Below, piece after piece: positions 7,887-18,226 of a DNA stretch of 64,000 nucleotides; position 1 is the stretch's first letter; every line of letters begins with the position of its first letter. The position numbers were made by a program, and so were the translations under genes. The stretch lies in the NCBI GenBank assembly GCA_026692845.1, contig JAPLNM010000053.1, forward strand, positions 1-64,000, given 5' to 3'. Under the pieces are notes generated by a model that was not told where the DNA came from, did not search any database, and saw only the letters and a list, made by a program, of their open reading frames with translations. The DNA comes from Planctomycetota bacterium. Its GTDB lineage: Bacteria > Planctomycetota > Planctomycetia > Pirellulales > Pirellulaceae.

Positions 7887-9080
7887 ATGCAAGAGCAACA
7901 TTATGCAGGCAAACAAGCCCCGAGCCCCGCAGCACGAGCCAACGGCGGCAAGACCCTTCGAGCAAGGCTCTGTGCGGCCATGCTTTTGGGACTAAGTGTT
8001 TCCGGATGTGCCTCGCAGTCGTCGAACCGATTCGGCGGATTGGCAATGCCTAAATTTGGCAAGTCCGACACCGGAGCATCGATGGGTTCCTCGCTCGCAG
8101 GCACAGGTAAGACGGTCAAGAACCAGCTTTCCTCGGTGGGATCTGCGGTTTCATCGGCTTACAGTAAAACCAAAACTGCGATCGCCGCACCCTTTACGCC
8201 CGCCTCGACATCGTCGATGGAAACGTCCGAGAGCGAAAGCAAATCCACCGCAAATCCGCTGAGCATTGCCCCGGAGATCCTAGTCGCTCAAGGGAACTAT
8301 TTCGAATCTCAAGGCAACTACACCAAGGCCCTCGATAGCTACTCACGAGCCTTGGAAACCGAGCCGAAAAATGCCGTCGCCCTGCTGAGCATGGCCCGGC
8401 TCTATGACCGCCAACAGGATGCGGCTAAGTCGATCGAGTTCTATCAGAAAACCATCGCGGCAGCACCCGCCAACGCGGATGCTTGCATGGAGCTGGGCAA
8501 GCTCCATGCAAGGACTGGGGATCTAGCGTCGGCCAAACAGCACCTAAGCAAAGCGGTCGAGTTGCAGCCTAGCAACAAGTCTTACCGTCAAGCGTTGGCT
8601 GGCGCAATGCTCGATGCGGGTGATGCAACCGGTTCGATGTCCGAGCTGACTCAGTGCGAATCCCCCGCGATGGCCCAGTATCAAATGGCTTATCTGCACT
8701 TCCAACGCAAAAATATTCCAGCCACCCAGCAGCATCTATCCGAAGCACTCAAAATCGATCCGAATCTCAAACCCGCTCGCGATCTGCTAACGAGCATCGG
8801 CGGGGCGGCCAATATCGACCAACTGGTCGATCGTGGGCGGCAGGTCAGTCAGCAAGCCAGCGGTATCTACCAGCAAGCTGGAGTACTGGCCAACGGAATC
8901 TCCAGCGCATGGAACGGTGTTCCGGAAGCCGCATCTCAAGCCAGCGTGCAAGGGATACCTAGTGTAACTGCACCGGCTGCGAACCTCCTTGGGATTCCCG
9001 TGGCCCCTCTGCCGAGCCATCCTGCGATACCAAGCACCCTGCCTAGCGAAGAGGCGGTTCGCGTCCGACTAGGGGAATAA
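7887..9080 (+). CDS. TPR-repeat lipoprotein
   Basis: The start at 7887 follows AAGGA at a good distance. The N-terminus is positively charged, then MLLGLSVSGC forms a lipobox with the lipidated Cys at about residue 37, so the protein should be anchored to a membrane facing the periplasm. After a Ser/Thr-rich linker, tetratricopeptide repeats run from about residue 135 to 295 (for example QGNYTKALDSYSRALETEPKNAVALL). The C-terminal 100 residues are Ala/Pro/Ser rich with no recognised domain. The 397-residue protein is probably a scaffold; no enzyme activity can be assigned. Downstream is a palindromic intergenic repeat at 9117. Confidence 0.85.
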   Translation: MQEQHYAGKQAPSPAARANGGKTLRARLCAAMLLGLSVSGCASQSSNRFGGLAMPKFGKSDTGASMGSSLAGTGKTVKNQLSSVGSAVSSAYSKTKTAIAAPFTPASTSSMETSESESKSTANPLSIAPEILVAQGNYFESQGNYTKALDSYSRALETEPKNAVALLSMARLYDRQQDAAKSIEFYQKTIAAAPANADACMELGKLHARTGDLASAKQHLSKAVELQPSNKSYRQALAGAMLDAGDATGSMSELTQCESPAMAQYQMAYLHFQRKNIPATQQHLSEALKIDPNLKPARDLLTSIGGAANIDQLVDRGRQVSQQASGIYQQAGVLANGISSAWNGVPEAASQASVQGIPSVTAPAANLLGIPVAPLPSHPAIPSTLPSEEAVRVRLGE

Positions 9081-9116
9081 AAAAGTATCTTTCCCCCGCA
9101 GAATTGCTAAGAATCA

Positions 9117-9186
9117 AACCACAGAACACACCGAAGACACGGAATGAAAGCCTTCTTTTTCCGTGTGTTCTGTGTGTTCCGTGGTT
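9117..9186. repeat. Dispersed 70-bp imperfect palindrome, copy 1
   Basis: The left arm runs AACCACAGAACACACCGAAG and on to ACACGGAA; the right arm begins TTCCGTGTGTTC and ends CCGTGGTT. Together they form a stem of about 28 bp with few mismatches around a 15-base loop. A second copy with the same loop core (GCC, then TTCTTTTTCCGTG) is at 58582-58651. Both copies lie just after genes. The shape and repetition suggest a MITE- or REP-like element; a role as a terminator is possible but there is no clean T tract. Confidence 0.8.
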
Positions 9187-9310
9187 AAAGTAATCGGTGG
9201 TCAATGCCCTCGTCGCCAACCTCAACGGTGATCGAATCTAAGCTATCATGAAGGGTCGGTCGATATAGAAGTTTACTTGAAGAGCCACCCCTCTGCTAAA
9301 TGCTTCGCCC

Positions 9311-11749
9311 ATGAACACCAACCAACTGCTTTTGCCCAGGATCTCATCGCTTTTGAATAATTCGCCGGATCGTAGCAAAACTAGGTCGCTCGACTTGAGC
9401 CCTAAACGTTTGCTGGCCTGGGTCTGTACCTGCCTTGTCTCTTTGGTAACGGTTTGCATAAGTCCGGCTTGCTGTTTAGGACAAGACTCTGTTACCCCTG
9501 CGGATGTGCAGCAAGCGATCGACGAGCTACTTCAATACTTTCGTCGCACGCAAAATCGCCAGGCCAAAGATGGACCTGTAGGTGCTTGGCAGGGCCATCA
9601 AGACCAGAACACGGGTCTGACGAGCCTGGTTGTCCTGGCCTTGCTCAGCGCAGGTCGCAAGCCCAACGATCCAGAGGTCGCCCGCGCTTTGGATTACATC
9701 CGAGGCGAGAGGCCCATGCAGGTTTACGAAGCGAGCTTGCAAGCCATGGCGATGTGTGCGGCCGAACCGGGTCGGGACCGCGCGCTGATCGAACGCGATG
9801 TCCAGTGGTTGGTCCAAGCCCAACAAGACGATGGCGGGTGGGCTTATCGCCAAGACCGCGGCGCTTCGGACGAATCGAATTCCCAGTTCGCTGTTTTGGC
9901 CTTGTGGGAAGCCAGTCGGATCGGGATCGAGATCCCTACCCAGGTGATTCAGAAAGGGCGCAAGTACTGGTTAGACAAGATGAACAACTCGGGGACCTGG
10001 GGATACCGAGGAGAACCTAAACCACGCGGTAGCATGACCTGTGCAGGAATTGCATCGATGCTGATTCTTGAAGATACTGCCTCCACACAGGACGCAAAAG
10101 CGCAAGGAAACCAGATCCAGTGTTGCACCCCGGGCGATCGGCAGGACTTCGATCTGGAGAAGTCTCTCGATTGGCTCGCAAAGAACTTCTCTGTGACCCA
10201 AAACCCGGGCTATGGCGACTGGTATCTGTACTACATGTATGGGCTCGAGCGGGTCGGTAGGCTGACTGGACAGCGTTTTATCGGCGAGCACGATTGGTAC
10301 CGCGAAGGTTGCGACGCAATTGTCGGACCCAAAAACTCTCGGCTCATGGGAGTCACCCAAGGCTCTGGGGCGCTGAACCCTCCGGCTGCCCGCGCGATGG
10401 CTCTGCTTTTCCTGAGCAAGGGAAAACGTCAAGTGGTGATCGGTCAGTTGCAGCATTCGCCCGACGCGGGCAATCGGGATTGGAATCGCCACAGGCGGAG
10501 CATTCAACACTTGACGGGCCACATTGAATTGGCATGGAAACGGGATCTTTCATGGCAAACGATCCGTCTGCAACGAGCCAGTCTTGCAGACCTGCTTGAA
10601 ACCCCGGTTCTTTTTATCAGCGGCAGCGATGAATTCGTCCTTTCGGCCCAGCAACGCAGGATGCTCAAAGACTATGTGGACCAAGGGGGGTTTATTTTCG
10701 CTGAGGCTTGCTCCCAGGACGGCTGCAATGGAGCGGCCTTCGACATTTCGTTCCGTCGCGAAATGGAGATGATCTTTGACAAACCCTTCCAAAAGCTTCC
10801 ACCAAACCACCCGGTTTGGAGCGCCGAAGCGAGACTCGATCCGGGTGCATTGCCCGAAGGCTTTTGGCTCTACGGAATCGACGCTTGTTGCAAGACCAGC
10901 GTCATCTACAGCCCCATGAGCTTGACATGCCGATGGGAACTCTCGAAACCTTATGGGGCTAAACCTCAGTTCTCAAAGGTCGTTTCGGCGGAACTAGATA
11001 ATGCGGTCAAAGTCGGACTGAACGTAGTCGCCTATGCCACAGGCCGCGAGCTCAAAGACAAACTCGAGGCAGTCCAAATCGTTCAAAGCGATTTGAATCG
11101 CCAAGTCCTCGAACGAGGAACCTTGACGCTACCGAAGATCATGCACAGCGGCGGTGGTGATGAAACCCCGAAAGCCTTAGGCAACCTCATCGAGGTCTTT
11201 CGCAGGGAGACCAAAGCGATGGTCGATCCGAAGACACCCAAGCTCTCGGCCACAAGTCCCGAACTCGAAAAGTATCCGCTTGTCTATATCCACGGCCGGA
11301 ACAAGTTTGCTTTTTCGGAGGCCGAACAACAAGGACTACGCAACCATTTCGTCAATGGCGGGATGGTCCTCGGGGATTCGATTTGCGGATCTGAAGAATT
11401 CACCAAATCGATGCGTGAGGAGTTTGGCAAGTTGTTTCCTGAAGCGAAATGGCAACTCTTGCCAGCCGACCATCCCCTGTTTCTCAAAGATGGACCAGGA
11501 GGGTACGACCTTCGCAACGTGAGTCTGATCGATCCAGGTCGAGGCGATGTGGACTTGGCCAAAGCCAAGCGGGACGGGCCCGCAGAGATCGAAGCCTTGG
11601 AATGGAACGATCGGATCATCGTCTTGTTCTCGCCGAACGATCTGAGCTGTGCGATGGAAAGTAAGCATTCACTCCAATGCCGAGGATATGTGCGCGAGGA
11701 TGCTTTCCGCATCGGCATCAATCTGCTGCTGTATTCCCAGTTGCACTAA
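9311..11749 (+). CDS. Exported protein with prenyltransferase/squalene-cyclase-like repeats and two DUF4159 domains
   Basis: The 812-residue product starts with a signal-like segment (hydrophobic from about residue 34 to 55, then CCLGQDSV). Residues 65-400 show alpha/alpha-toroid repeats of the squalene-cyclase/prenyltransferase fold, including a QW-like QDDGGWAYR. Two DUF4159-like Rossmann-type segments follow: LFISGSDEFVLSAQQRRMLK with GGFIFAEACS near 435-465, and YIHGRNKFAFSEAEQQGLRN with GGMVLGDSIC near 655-690. DUF4159 has no established reaction, and the cyclase Asp motif is not evident, so catalysis is doubtful. In planctomycetes such proteins often sit with MoxR/VWA genes, but none is here. 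It is convergent with the AddBA fusion, 21 bp apart. Confidence 0.82.
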   Translation: MNTNQLLLPRISSLLNNSPDRSKTRSLDLSPKRLLAWVCTCLVSLVTVCISPACCLGQDSVTPADVQQAIDELLQYFRRTQNRQAKDGPVGAWQGHQDQNTGLTSLVVLALLSAGRKPNDPEVARALDYIRGERPMQVYEASLQAMAMCAAEPGRDRALIERDVQWLVQAQQDDGGWAYRQDRGASDESNSQFAVLALWEASRIGIEIPTQVIQKGRKYWLDKMNNSGTWGYRGEPKPRGSMTCAGIASMLILEDTASTQDAKAQGNQIQCCTPGDRQDFDLEKSLDWLAKNFSVTQNPGYGDWYLYYMYGLERVGRLTGQRFIGEHDWYREGCDAIVGPKNSRLMGVTQGSGALNPPAARAMALLFLSKGKRQVVIGQLQHSPDAGNRDWNRHRRSIQHLTGHIELAWKRDLSWQTIRLQRASLADLLETPVLFISGSDEFVLSAQQRRMLKDYVDQGGFIFAEACSQDGCNGAAFDISFRREMEMIFDKPFQKLPPNHPVWSAEARLDPGALPEGFWLYGIDACCKTSVIYSPMSLTCRWELSKPYGAKPQFSKVVSAELDNAVKVGLNVVAYATGRELKDKLEAVQIVQSDLNRQVLERGTLTLPKIMHSGGGDETPKALGNLIEVFRRETKAMVDPKTPKLSATSPELEKYPLVYIHGRNKFAFSEAEQQGLRNHFVNGGMVLGDSICGSEEFTKSMREEFGKLFPEAKWQLLPADHPLFLKDGPGGYDLRNVSLIDPGRGDVDLAKAKRDGPAEIEALEWNDRIIVLFSPNDLSCAMESKHSLQCRGYVREDAFRIGINLLLYSQLH

Positions 11750-11770
11750 GACGCTAGGCACTTCCAAATA

Positions 11771-14700
11771 TCAAACATCAACGATCTGTGCTTCGTTCAG
11801 GAGCACGAGCGTGACTTGCACCATCTCGGGATGTAACGAAAACTGCTTGCACAAGACCTTACGATAGGTTTGGAGTTGCAAAGCATGGTGTTCGGTGCGC
11901 TGAGCAACCCAGGTAGCCAGATCGATATCCCCTGGTTTTGCATCGGTCTTGTAATCGATGATCTCGGCCCGAACGACTCGATCTTGATCCCAACCCAAGA
12001 CGCATCGATCGATGATGCCTCGAATCAACTGGTCATCGATCGAGAGGAGAAACCTGCGTTCATTCGTAACATCGAGTTTCAAGGGAGCCGGCTGATGCCA
12101 AGCATGGTAACGTTTATTGCTAAAGACTTTTCGGATCGCGGGGGATTCGCAGTATTGAAGAAATCGCTTGACTTGCTGATCGAGTTGCAGTTGCATCATC
12201 TCGTCTTTGGTCAGTGCACTCGCCGCGATGCTGAGCAACTGATTTTTGTCCGGATGAAAATCTTCGATCCACGTTCGGACTTCTTCGAACCAACGGTGGA
12301 TCAACTTCCCGATGACCGTCGCTGCGTTGTCATCGGGTTTCCAATAACCGACAAGCGATTCGAGCGTCGAGGGCTTGATCTGCTGACTCGGAGCGATCCA
12401 TTGCGGATTTCGCAGCAAGGTATCTTCGAGCCTGAGTTGAAGTTGCAGGGGGGCACAAGCCGTGTGCTTGGTATCTGAATCAACGGTCGCTTTTGGGACC
12501 TCTTGGGCTTCTAAAGTTGATGCAGTTTGTGGGATCAAAGCCGCTTGCTGTTCGACCCAATCGGGCTTGCCATTGCGATAAAGCATCACCCCGGGCTCAT
12601 TGCCGTTTTGTTCGTTGGCGAAGATCGAATGGAGTGCAGAGCCCCATTGCTTGACGGCATTTTTGTTTGGGCTCGCGTACAAATAAAGCGCATGGCGCGC
12701 ACGCGTCAGGGCGACATAGAACAAGCATAGGGCTTCGCCGAGTTGCTGGTAACTGGCTTCCTGACAGGCAACTTGCCACTCGATGGGTAAATACGGATAC
12801 AAACTTCGATTGACATTTCGAAGGATGGAAATCGGAGGACCGGTACGACGGTCACGCATTGCGACGAGTCGCGGCGGTTGGCGAATAATCGTTTGGTCAA
12901 TCGCGGGAATAAACACCGCGTCGAATTCGAGTCCCTTGGATTGATGGATGGTCATGACACGCACGACGCTTTCGGATTGAGTAGCTACGCGCGTGCTAGC
13001 GAGTCGATCGACAAACTCATGAACCAACGACTGCTTGGCTGCATCGAATCGATACGCTTCGTCGATCAATTGCAATAACCGCTCCTGATCGCGCACCGTG
13101 CAGAAGGGGGCAAGATGGTTGACCAGCGCGCTGATGGTTCGACCGAAGCCCAGAGTATCGAGTCGATCGCGAAGATCCGTCGAGATGCTAGACGCATCGC
13201 TTAAAGTCTCTTGGCTCCAGAACGATTTCAAGGGCGAGTGGATCGCATGGAAGTAAGCCAGCGAATCCCCAGGGTGTTCGGCAAGCTTCAGCGCACTTTG
13301 GATCACCAGCACCGGCGCAGTATCGGTCAAAGGGTTCCCTCCTTCTTGACTGGCCTCCACCCCACGATCCCGGAGAAGTGAAATCATCTTGGCCACATCG
13401 GCATTGGTACGTGTGAGGACTCCGATGGTGATTTGGTCACTGCGTCGATGCAATTGAGCGATCGCATCGGCGATGTCCAAATCGATATCGGTCTGAACCG
13501 TTCGCTTCGCACGGGACTCTGTGGCCGTTGGGTTTTGGCTGGATGGTTCGTTTGAGGGAGCCTCTTTTGTAGGTATTTCTTCTAAAGGCGGAGCTTGCGT
13601 TTCAGGGGTGCGGTCTTGGGCGTTTGACAACTCTACGAGGCCGAGCAAGTTGGTTTTCGCTGTGGAATGGTCGATGAAATAGCGATCGACCCAAGCCGAG
13701 ACGACCGGGTGTCGCATGTCATCGGTCCGTTTGGTAGCGTCATCTGCGAGGTAATTAGGGTGTTTGGCTAGCCCGTGGAAAACGTCGTTGACAAACTCCA
13801 TAATGACCGGGGAGCTACGAAAACTCTCAGAGAGCTTTTGCTGCTTGATGTTCTGGACCTGTTCCCCTACCGATTCAAGGATTTCCGAAACGCCGCCTCG
13901 CCAAGCATAGATGGCTTGTTTGGTATCGCCGACGACGAAGAATGAGGTTCGTTTCGAGCCCTTGGCCTTTTGGGAAACGATCGCCTCTGCAAACGGCTTG
14001 AGGATCAGCCATTGGTTGGGGGACGTGTCTTGGAATTCATCCAAGAGCAGGTGATCGATCGAGCTATCCATCCGATGGCTGATGCTCTGCATTTGAGGCA
14101 AAGGACCTTGATCACCGGTTTTTTGGTGTTCCTCGAGCAGCGATCGCATCCATTGGGCGAGTCGTTCGGCGATATCCGAGAAGGTCACGACCCGTCGGTT
14201 CTGTTTGAGTTTCTCGAGCGTGCGATGGTACTGCTTGAGCAAATTGTGGGAGGCTTCATTTTGGATTTTCCGAATCGTCAGAAACTCGGTCTTAGCCTTG
14301 GCAAGCAGGGTTCGCAAAAGTGCGACCAATTGCGGATCGATATCGGCTTTGTAGTAGACTGGCTGCGAGTCGAGGCAGGCCGAAACGATGGTCAAGCCTA
14401 GGAATTCGTCCCACTGCTGGGAGCAAAAAAACGCGAGCGCTTTGTTTTTGGCCTCCTGCTGCCGGGAATTCTTGAGTTCTAGGGCTTCGAGGGCTTTGGT
14501 CGCTTGATGGACCTGCTCTTGATCGGGGCCTTTGGGGACTTGGATTTTAGCCCAAGCTTCCTCGGGGGCTTGACGGAACAACTCGTAGGCATCGGTGATG
14601 AGGTTTTCGACTTCGACACGAACGCCACGGACGGCCATGCCTTTGGATAGTTGGAACACCAGGGTTCGAAGTTGCTGATGATCGATGCTATCGAAGAGTT

Positions 14701-17700
14701 GCGTGACTGCATCGCGGATCAAGATATCTTCTTGCGCGGTATCCACCAGAGTCCAGCCCGGCGGGAGTTTGAGTTCCAGCGCGAAGGATTTAGCCAGTTG
14801 GGAGTAAAAGCTATCGAGGGTGCTGACGCGGAATCGGTGCAGGTGGGAGCACAAGCGCGATAGCTGATAGCGAGCATGGGCTTGGCCAATCTTCATCGGT
14901 GCGATGATCGACTGCACGCGATGGAGCCCTTCGGGTGTGCGGCTGGCCTCGGATAGCCACTCGAGGATCCGATGCAGGATTTCGCCGGCAGCTTTGCGGG
15001 TGAAGGTGGTCGCAAGGATCGAATCGAGGGGTTGGTCGGTAAAGAGCAACCGCAGGGCTCGAGAAGCGAGTTGGTAGGTTTTTCCGGTACCTGCCGATGC
15101 GAGGATCATGCTCGGTTGGAACCACTCCTCAAGCGGCTTGCCTTCGGCATGCACAGGCTCCACTTGGATCATCCTTGGGAGGATTGGTCCTGCGAGACGC
15201 TTCGTTGGTATTGTCGTGGTCCAGGGGGCTTGCGTTGCTTGCGCATGGGCTGTGTCCGTTGACTCGCAATCCGTCGCTTCGTTAACCGGGGTGCTCTGGG
15301 CATCCTTCTCCAGATCGGGGTCCCACGGCCTGACGACGGTCCGCTGGGTGATGAATCGATAATCATCCCACTCCATCGGGATCGCATCGCTCGGAGGCCA
15401 GAACTCACCTTGAAGCACCCTATCGGCGATCGCTTTGGCCGACTCGATTGCCGAGCGGTGCTCCTGGGCGGAGAAATTCGCCGAGAGGAATTTCGTTTCT
15501 GCGACATTTTTCGGCAAGAGGATGTACCCGAATTGGACTTGGCTCGGATCGCGGTACCCGAGCGTCTCGATGAGCAAACCGTACAGAGGGAGTTGCCAAT
15601 CGGTCCACTGGTCTTCTTGGTGCGGGATTTTGCGAAGGTGATTTTTTCGGGGTTCCTCGGTGGTATCCCCGGTCTTGTAATCCCAAACGGCGACTTGCCC
15701 TGTCTTTTCGTTCACATCGATTCTGTCGATACGACCATGGAGAATCATCTTTCCGTGAGGGAGGTTCCAGACGATGCCCTTGGAGCGATCGACATGGTGT
15801 TCGATGTGCTTGATCCGCCAGCCTTTGGATGCCCAGTCGGCTTGGTGTTTGGAGAATTCCGCAAGCCGCAATTTGGCTTGTTCGACCTGTACGACCAGCG
15901 CCGGTGGGAGGACGGAACCAAATCGATTTTTCACCCAAGCATCCAGCGCGCTGGATAACCAGGCGTCGATCTGTTCGGGGTCTATCGACTCGGCCACGGG
16001 CGAATCCTGGAGGCCTTCGAGGACGCTGTGGACCATGTCCCCAAAACCTCCGCCGTCGAGTTCCAGCCGCAGATGCTCGACGGGGCTGGCTCTGCAGAGT
16101 TTCTTTAAGTAGAAGCGGTAGGGGCATTCGCTGTACTTCTTGAAGTCCGTCACGGCCATCGCGCCGAGGCGCTTGGTCGGGTCAGGCTTGGGGATCTGAA
16201 TGTCCGACTGCATGGATCGCGCCTGCCAACCCGAGGCTAGATCTACCGATTCTTCTTGTTCGGAGATGAGTTTGGCAACCCGATCCGGCAGTTGATCGGT
16301 TGGCACGGCCATCATCAGACGGCTTGGGGTCAGAGGATCGGAGTTGGAGCTGAACCGGTTCATGATGAACTCGACTTGCTCACGGGTATGCAAGCATGCC
16401 ATCATGACGTAGGCGTCTCGGGCAAAACGTCGTGCGTTGTCCAGGAGTCCGAGTTCGCTTCGGAGTCGATTCGGAAGGAACGCATCGGAGTTGACGCTCT
16501 CGGGAACCACACCATCGTGCAAACCGGTCATCATGAGGACCGGAGCGTCATCGAGCGCAACGTCGAGCCAGCCTAGCATTTCGATCGCAGCGTCGTCGGC
16601 AAGGGGTGGAATCTGGACACCTTGAAGCTGTTGTTGCAACCAGGCGAGCGCTTCGGAAAGCTCGATTTGAAGATTCAGCTTGGGTGGAATATTCGCTAGA
16701 CGATCCAGCACGGCGTTGATCTCACGACAAGCCCGCAGGATCAGATGCCCGACCGGTTCGTTTCGGTCGACCCATTCGAGTTGCGATAAATCCAGGAAGA
16801 GTTGTCGTAAGGGTTGAGCCCAGGCGTCCAAGGGTCGTTTTCCGCTGCGCAGGGGCTCAAGCCATCGATCCATAGCATCGACGACCGCGACAAAGATTTC
16901 GCGACCGGCCGCTTCAGGCCATTGGGGTACCGATACGCTGCGCAATAGGGTCTTTTGAAGGTACTCGTCGATCACGGGTAGGAAAGCCGCAGGTAGCTGG
17001 CCGGCTACGGCTTGTGCGCCCTGCGTGGATTGGGCGTCCTGCATGGATTGGGCGTCCTGCATGGATTGGGCGGGGCTTGCATGTACCCGGAGCCACGATT
17101 CGATCCAGGGGATACGTATTAGATTGGAGAAGTTCTGGACGTTTGGATCGCGCAGGTATTCCTCGATCGCATAAAGGACTTTCATCGGTGGAGTGCCGTA
17201 GATGGGGCTGCCTGGTCCGTAGCGCAAGGCTACTTTGTACTGGGCAAGCGTTTCTTGGAGTGCAGGGACGAGGCTCGGGTCGGGCACTCCGATGGTGATA
17301 TCGCGGACCGAACGGGAGTTGCCTAGTTTTGCCAACTGCACAGCCAGTTCGTGGGCTGCTTGGACGGCCGAGGTACGGACGTGGATTTGATCTTGGTCGA
17401 TTGGGATTTGCAGATTCTGCCAGAACGAGGAGCGGAGCGTGCCGTCTCGATCAAAGCCTTCTGCAAACGACTCGGGAGCTCCGATGAGGACTTGGACTTT
17501 CGGTCCGATGGCGGCTAGGAACTGGCGTTGGGCTCGGTTCAGGTCCACGGTCCCGAGCAAGACCACTTCGTGCTCGACCTCGGCCACTTCGCCGTGTTCC
17601 AACGCGAATCGGCGTGCGGATTGGATATCCCACAGGCCAGCTTCGTGCAGCACGTCGAGGTACTTTCGTTGGAGCAAGGCCAGGATTTGCCAACGCGGTT

Positions 17701-18226
17701 CCTCGACGGTGCCTGCGAGTTTCTCTGCGACGTCTTTGAAGTCCAGCAGATCCGAAGCCAATTCGCGGTGGAGCGAACCGAGGAGTTTGGCCAGGTCCAT
17801 CCATACGCCGAGTTGTTCCTGGGCAGGGACCTCAAAAAGCAGAGGTTGGAGTTGGGCAGACGCAGTGGACCGAAGGACTTGGACCCAAGCCATGACTTGG
17901 GTCAACTCGGAGGCAAAGGGGAGCTTGGCCTGGTAGAGTTCTTCGGGGAGTTTCCCGAGGGTCAGGAACCTCGGTGGTCTGAGGATCAGCCGCTCTTGGG
18001 CTGCGCGTTGGGCCATGAGGACTTGGAGTCTTCGGCTAGCCATCGAGCCTGGCAGCACCACGAGCACACGGTCCATATCCCAAACATTCGAATCCCTGTA
18101 GCGTTCGAGCAGATAATCGATCGCCGAATGGAGGATCGGTTGGCTCCAGCCTAAAAACGACAGTTCGCTGACATTTTGAAACGGAAGACTCGGGCTTTGA
18201 TTGGCCTTGGATTTCTTCTTGGGCAT
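11771..18226 (-). CDS. AddB-AddA fusion: double-strand-break repair helicase-nuclease in one polypeptide
   Basis: One uninterrupted 2151-residue frame carries both halves of an AddAB-type complex. Residues 1-650 resemble the inactivated helicase part of AddB (no Walker A). Residues 690-890 form a PD-(D/E)XK nuclease with CPYRFY, GRIDRID (831-837) and DYKTG (849-853). After a Ser/Thr/Ala-rich linker (about 965-1018) comes a full UvrD-type helicase: ASAGTGKT (1043-1050), DEFQD (1396-1400), GDTKQAIYAWRG (1433-1444), IHQSKGLEF, FYVALTRAR. A second nuclease closes the protein: GIIDR (2070-2074), DYKTD (2091-2095), LQLQTY. AddAB resects DNA ends for RecA. The AddB Fe-S cysteine set is not evident. 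The two parts are usually separate genes. An internal ATG at 15172 could give AddA alone but has a poorly placed ribosome site. Residues 387-403 are a small tandem repeat (AQSMQD). Confidence 0.9.
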   Translation of the reverse strand: MPKKKSKANQSPSLPFQNVSELSFLGWSQPILHSAIDYLLERYRDSNVWDMDRVLVVLPGSMASRRLQVLMAQRAAQERLILRPPRFLTLGKLPEELYQAKLPFASELTQVMAWVQVLRSTASAQLQPLLFEVPAQEQLGVWMDLAKLLGSLHRELASDLLDFKDVAEKLAGTVEEPRWQILALLQRKYLDVLHEAGLWDIQSARRFALEHGEVAEVEHEVVLLGTVDLNRAQRQFLAAIGPKVQVLIGAPESFAEGFDRDGTLRSSFWQNLQIPIDQDQIHVRTSAVQAAHELAVQLAKLGNSRSVRDITIGVPDPSLVPALQETLAQYKVALRYGPGSPIYGTPPMKVLYAIEEYLRDPNVQNFSNLIRIPWIESWLRVHASPAQSMQDAQSMQDAQSTQGAQAVAGQLPAAFLPVIDEYLQKTLLRSVSVPQWPEAAGREIFVAVVDAMDRWLEPLRSGKRPLDAWAQPLRQLFLDLSQLEWVDRNEPVGHLILRACREINAVLDRLANIPPKLNLQIELSEALAWLQQQLQGVQIPPLADDAAIEMLGWLDVALDDAPVLMMTGLHDGVVPESVNSDAFLPNRLRSELGLLDNARRFARDAYVMMACLHTREQVEFIMNRFSSNSDPLTPSRLMMAVPTDQLPDRVAKLISEQEESVDLASGWQARSMQSDIQIPKPDPTKRLGAMAVTDFKKYSECPYRFYLKKLCRASPVEHLRLELDGGGFGDMVHSVLEGLQDSPVAESIDPEQIDAWLSSALDAWVKNRFGSVLPPALVVQVEQAKLRLAEFSKHQADWASKGWRIKHIEHHVDRSKGIVWNLPHGKMILHGRIDRIDVNEKTGQVAVWDYKTGDTTEEPRKNHLRKIPHQEDQWTDWQLPLYGLLIETLGYRDPSQVQFGYILLPKNVAETKFLSANFSAQEHRSAIESAKAIADRVLQGEFWPPSDAIPMEWDDYRFITQRTVVRPWDPDLEKDAQSTPVNEATDCESTDTAHAQATQAPWTTTIPTKRLAGPILPRMIQVEPVHAEGKPLEEWFQPSMILASAGTGKTYQLASRALRLLFTDQPLDSILATTFTRKAAGEILHRILEWLSEASRTPEGLHRVQSIIAPMKIGQAHARYQLSRLCSHLHRFRVSTLDSFYSQLAKSFALELKLPPGWTLVDTAQEDILIRDAVTQLFDSIDHQQLRTLVFQLSKGMAVRGVRVEVENLITDAYELFRQAPEEAWAKIQVPKGPDQEQVHQATKALEALELKNSRQQEAKNKALAFFCSQQWDEFLGLTIVSACLDSQPVYYKADIDPQLVALLRTLLAKAKTEFLTIRKIQNEASHNLLKQYHRTLEKLKQNRRVVTFSDIAERLAQWMRSLLEEHQKTGDQGPLPQMQSISHRMDSSIDHLLLDEFQDTSPNQWLILKPFAEAIVSQKAKGSKRTSFFVVGDTKQAIYAWRGGVSEILESVGEQVQNIKQQKLSESFRSSPVIMEFVNDVFHGLAKHPNYLADDATKRTDDMRHPVVSAWVDRYFIDHSTAKTNLLGLVELSNAQDRTPETQAPPLEEIPTKEAPSNEPSSQNPTATESRAKRTVQTDIDLDIADAIAQLHRRSDQITIGVLTRTNADVAKMISLLRDRGVEASQEGGNPLTDTAPVLVIQSALKLAEHPGDSLAYFHAIHSPLKSFWSQETLSDASSISTDLRDRLDTLGFGRTISALVNHLAPFCTVRDQERLLQLIDEAYRFDAAKQSLVHEFVDRLASTRVATQSESVVRVMTIHQSKGLEFDAVFIPAIDQTIIRQPPRLVAMRDRRTGPPISILRNVNRSLYPYLPIEWQVACQEASYQQLGEALCLFYVALTRARHALYLYASPNKNAVKQWGSALHSIFANEQNGNEPGVMLYRNGKPDWVEQQAALIPQTASTLEAQEVPKATVDSDTKHTACAPLQLQLRLEDTLLRNPQWIAPSQQIKPSTLESLVGYWKPDDNAATVIGKLIHRWFEEVRTWIEDFHPDKNQLLSIAASALTKDEMMQLQLDQQVKRFLQYCESPAIRKVFSNKRYHAWHQPAPLKLDVTNERRFLLSIDDQLIRGIIDRCVLGWDQDRVVRAEIIDYKTDAKPGDIDLATWVAQRTEHHALQLQTYRKVLCKQFSLHPEMVQVTLVLLNEAQIVDV

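Noticed and set aside
15170-15172. Separate addA gene starting at an internal ATG
   Set aside because: There is no stop between the two halves, and the only AAGG lies too close to this ATG; the fusion is the simpler reading.
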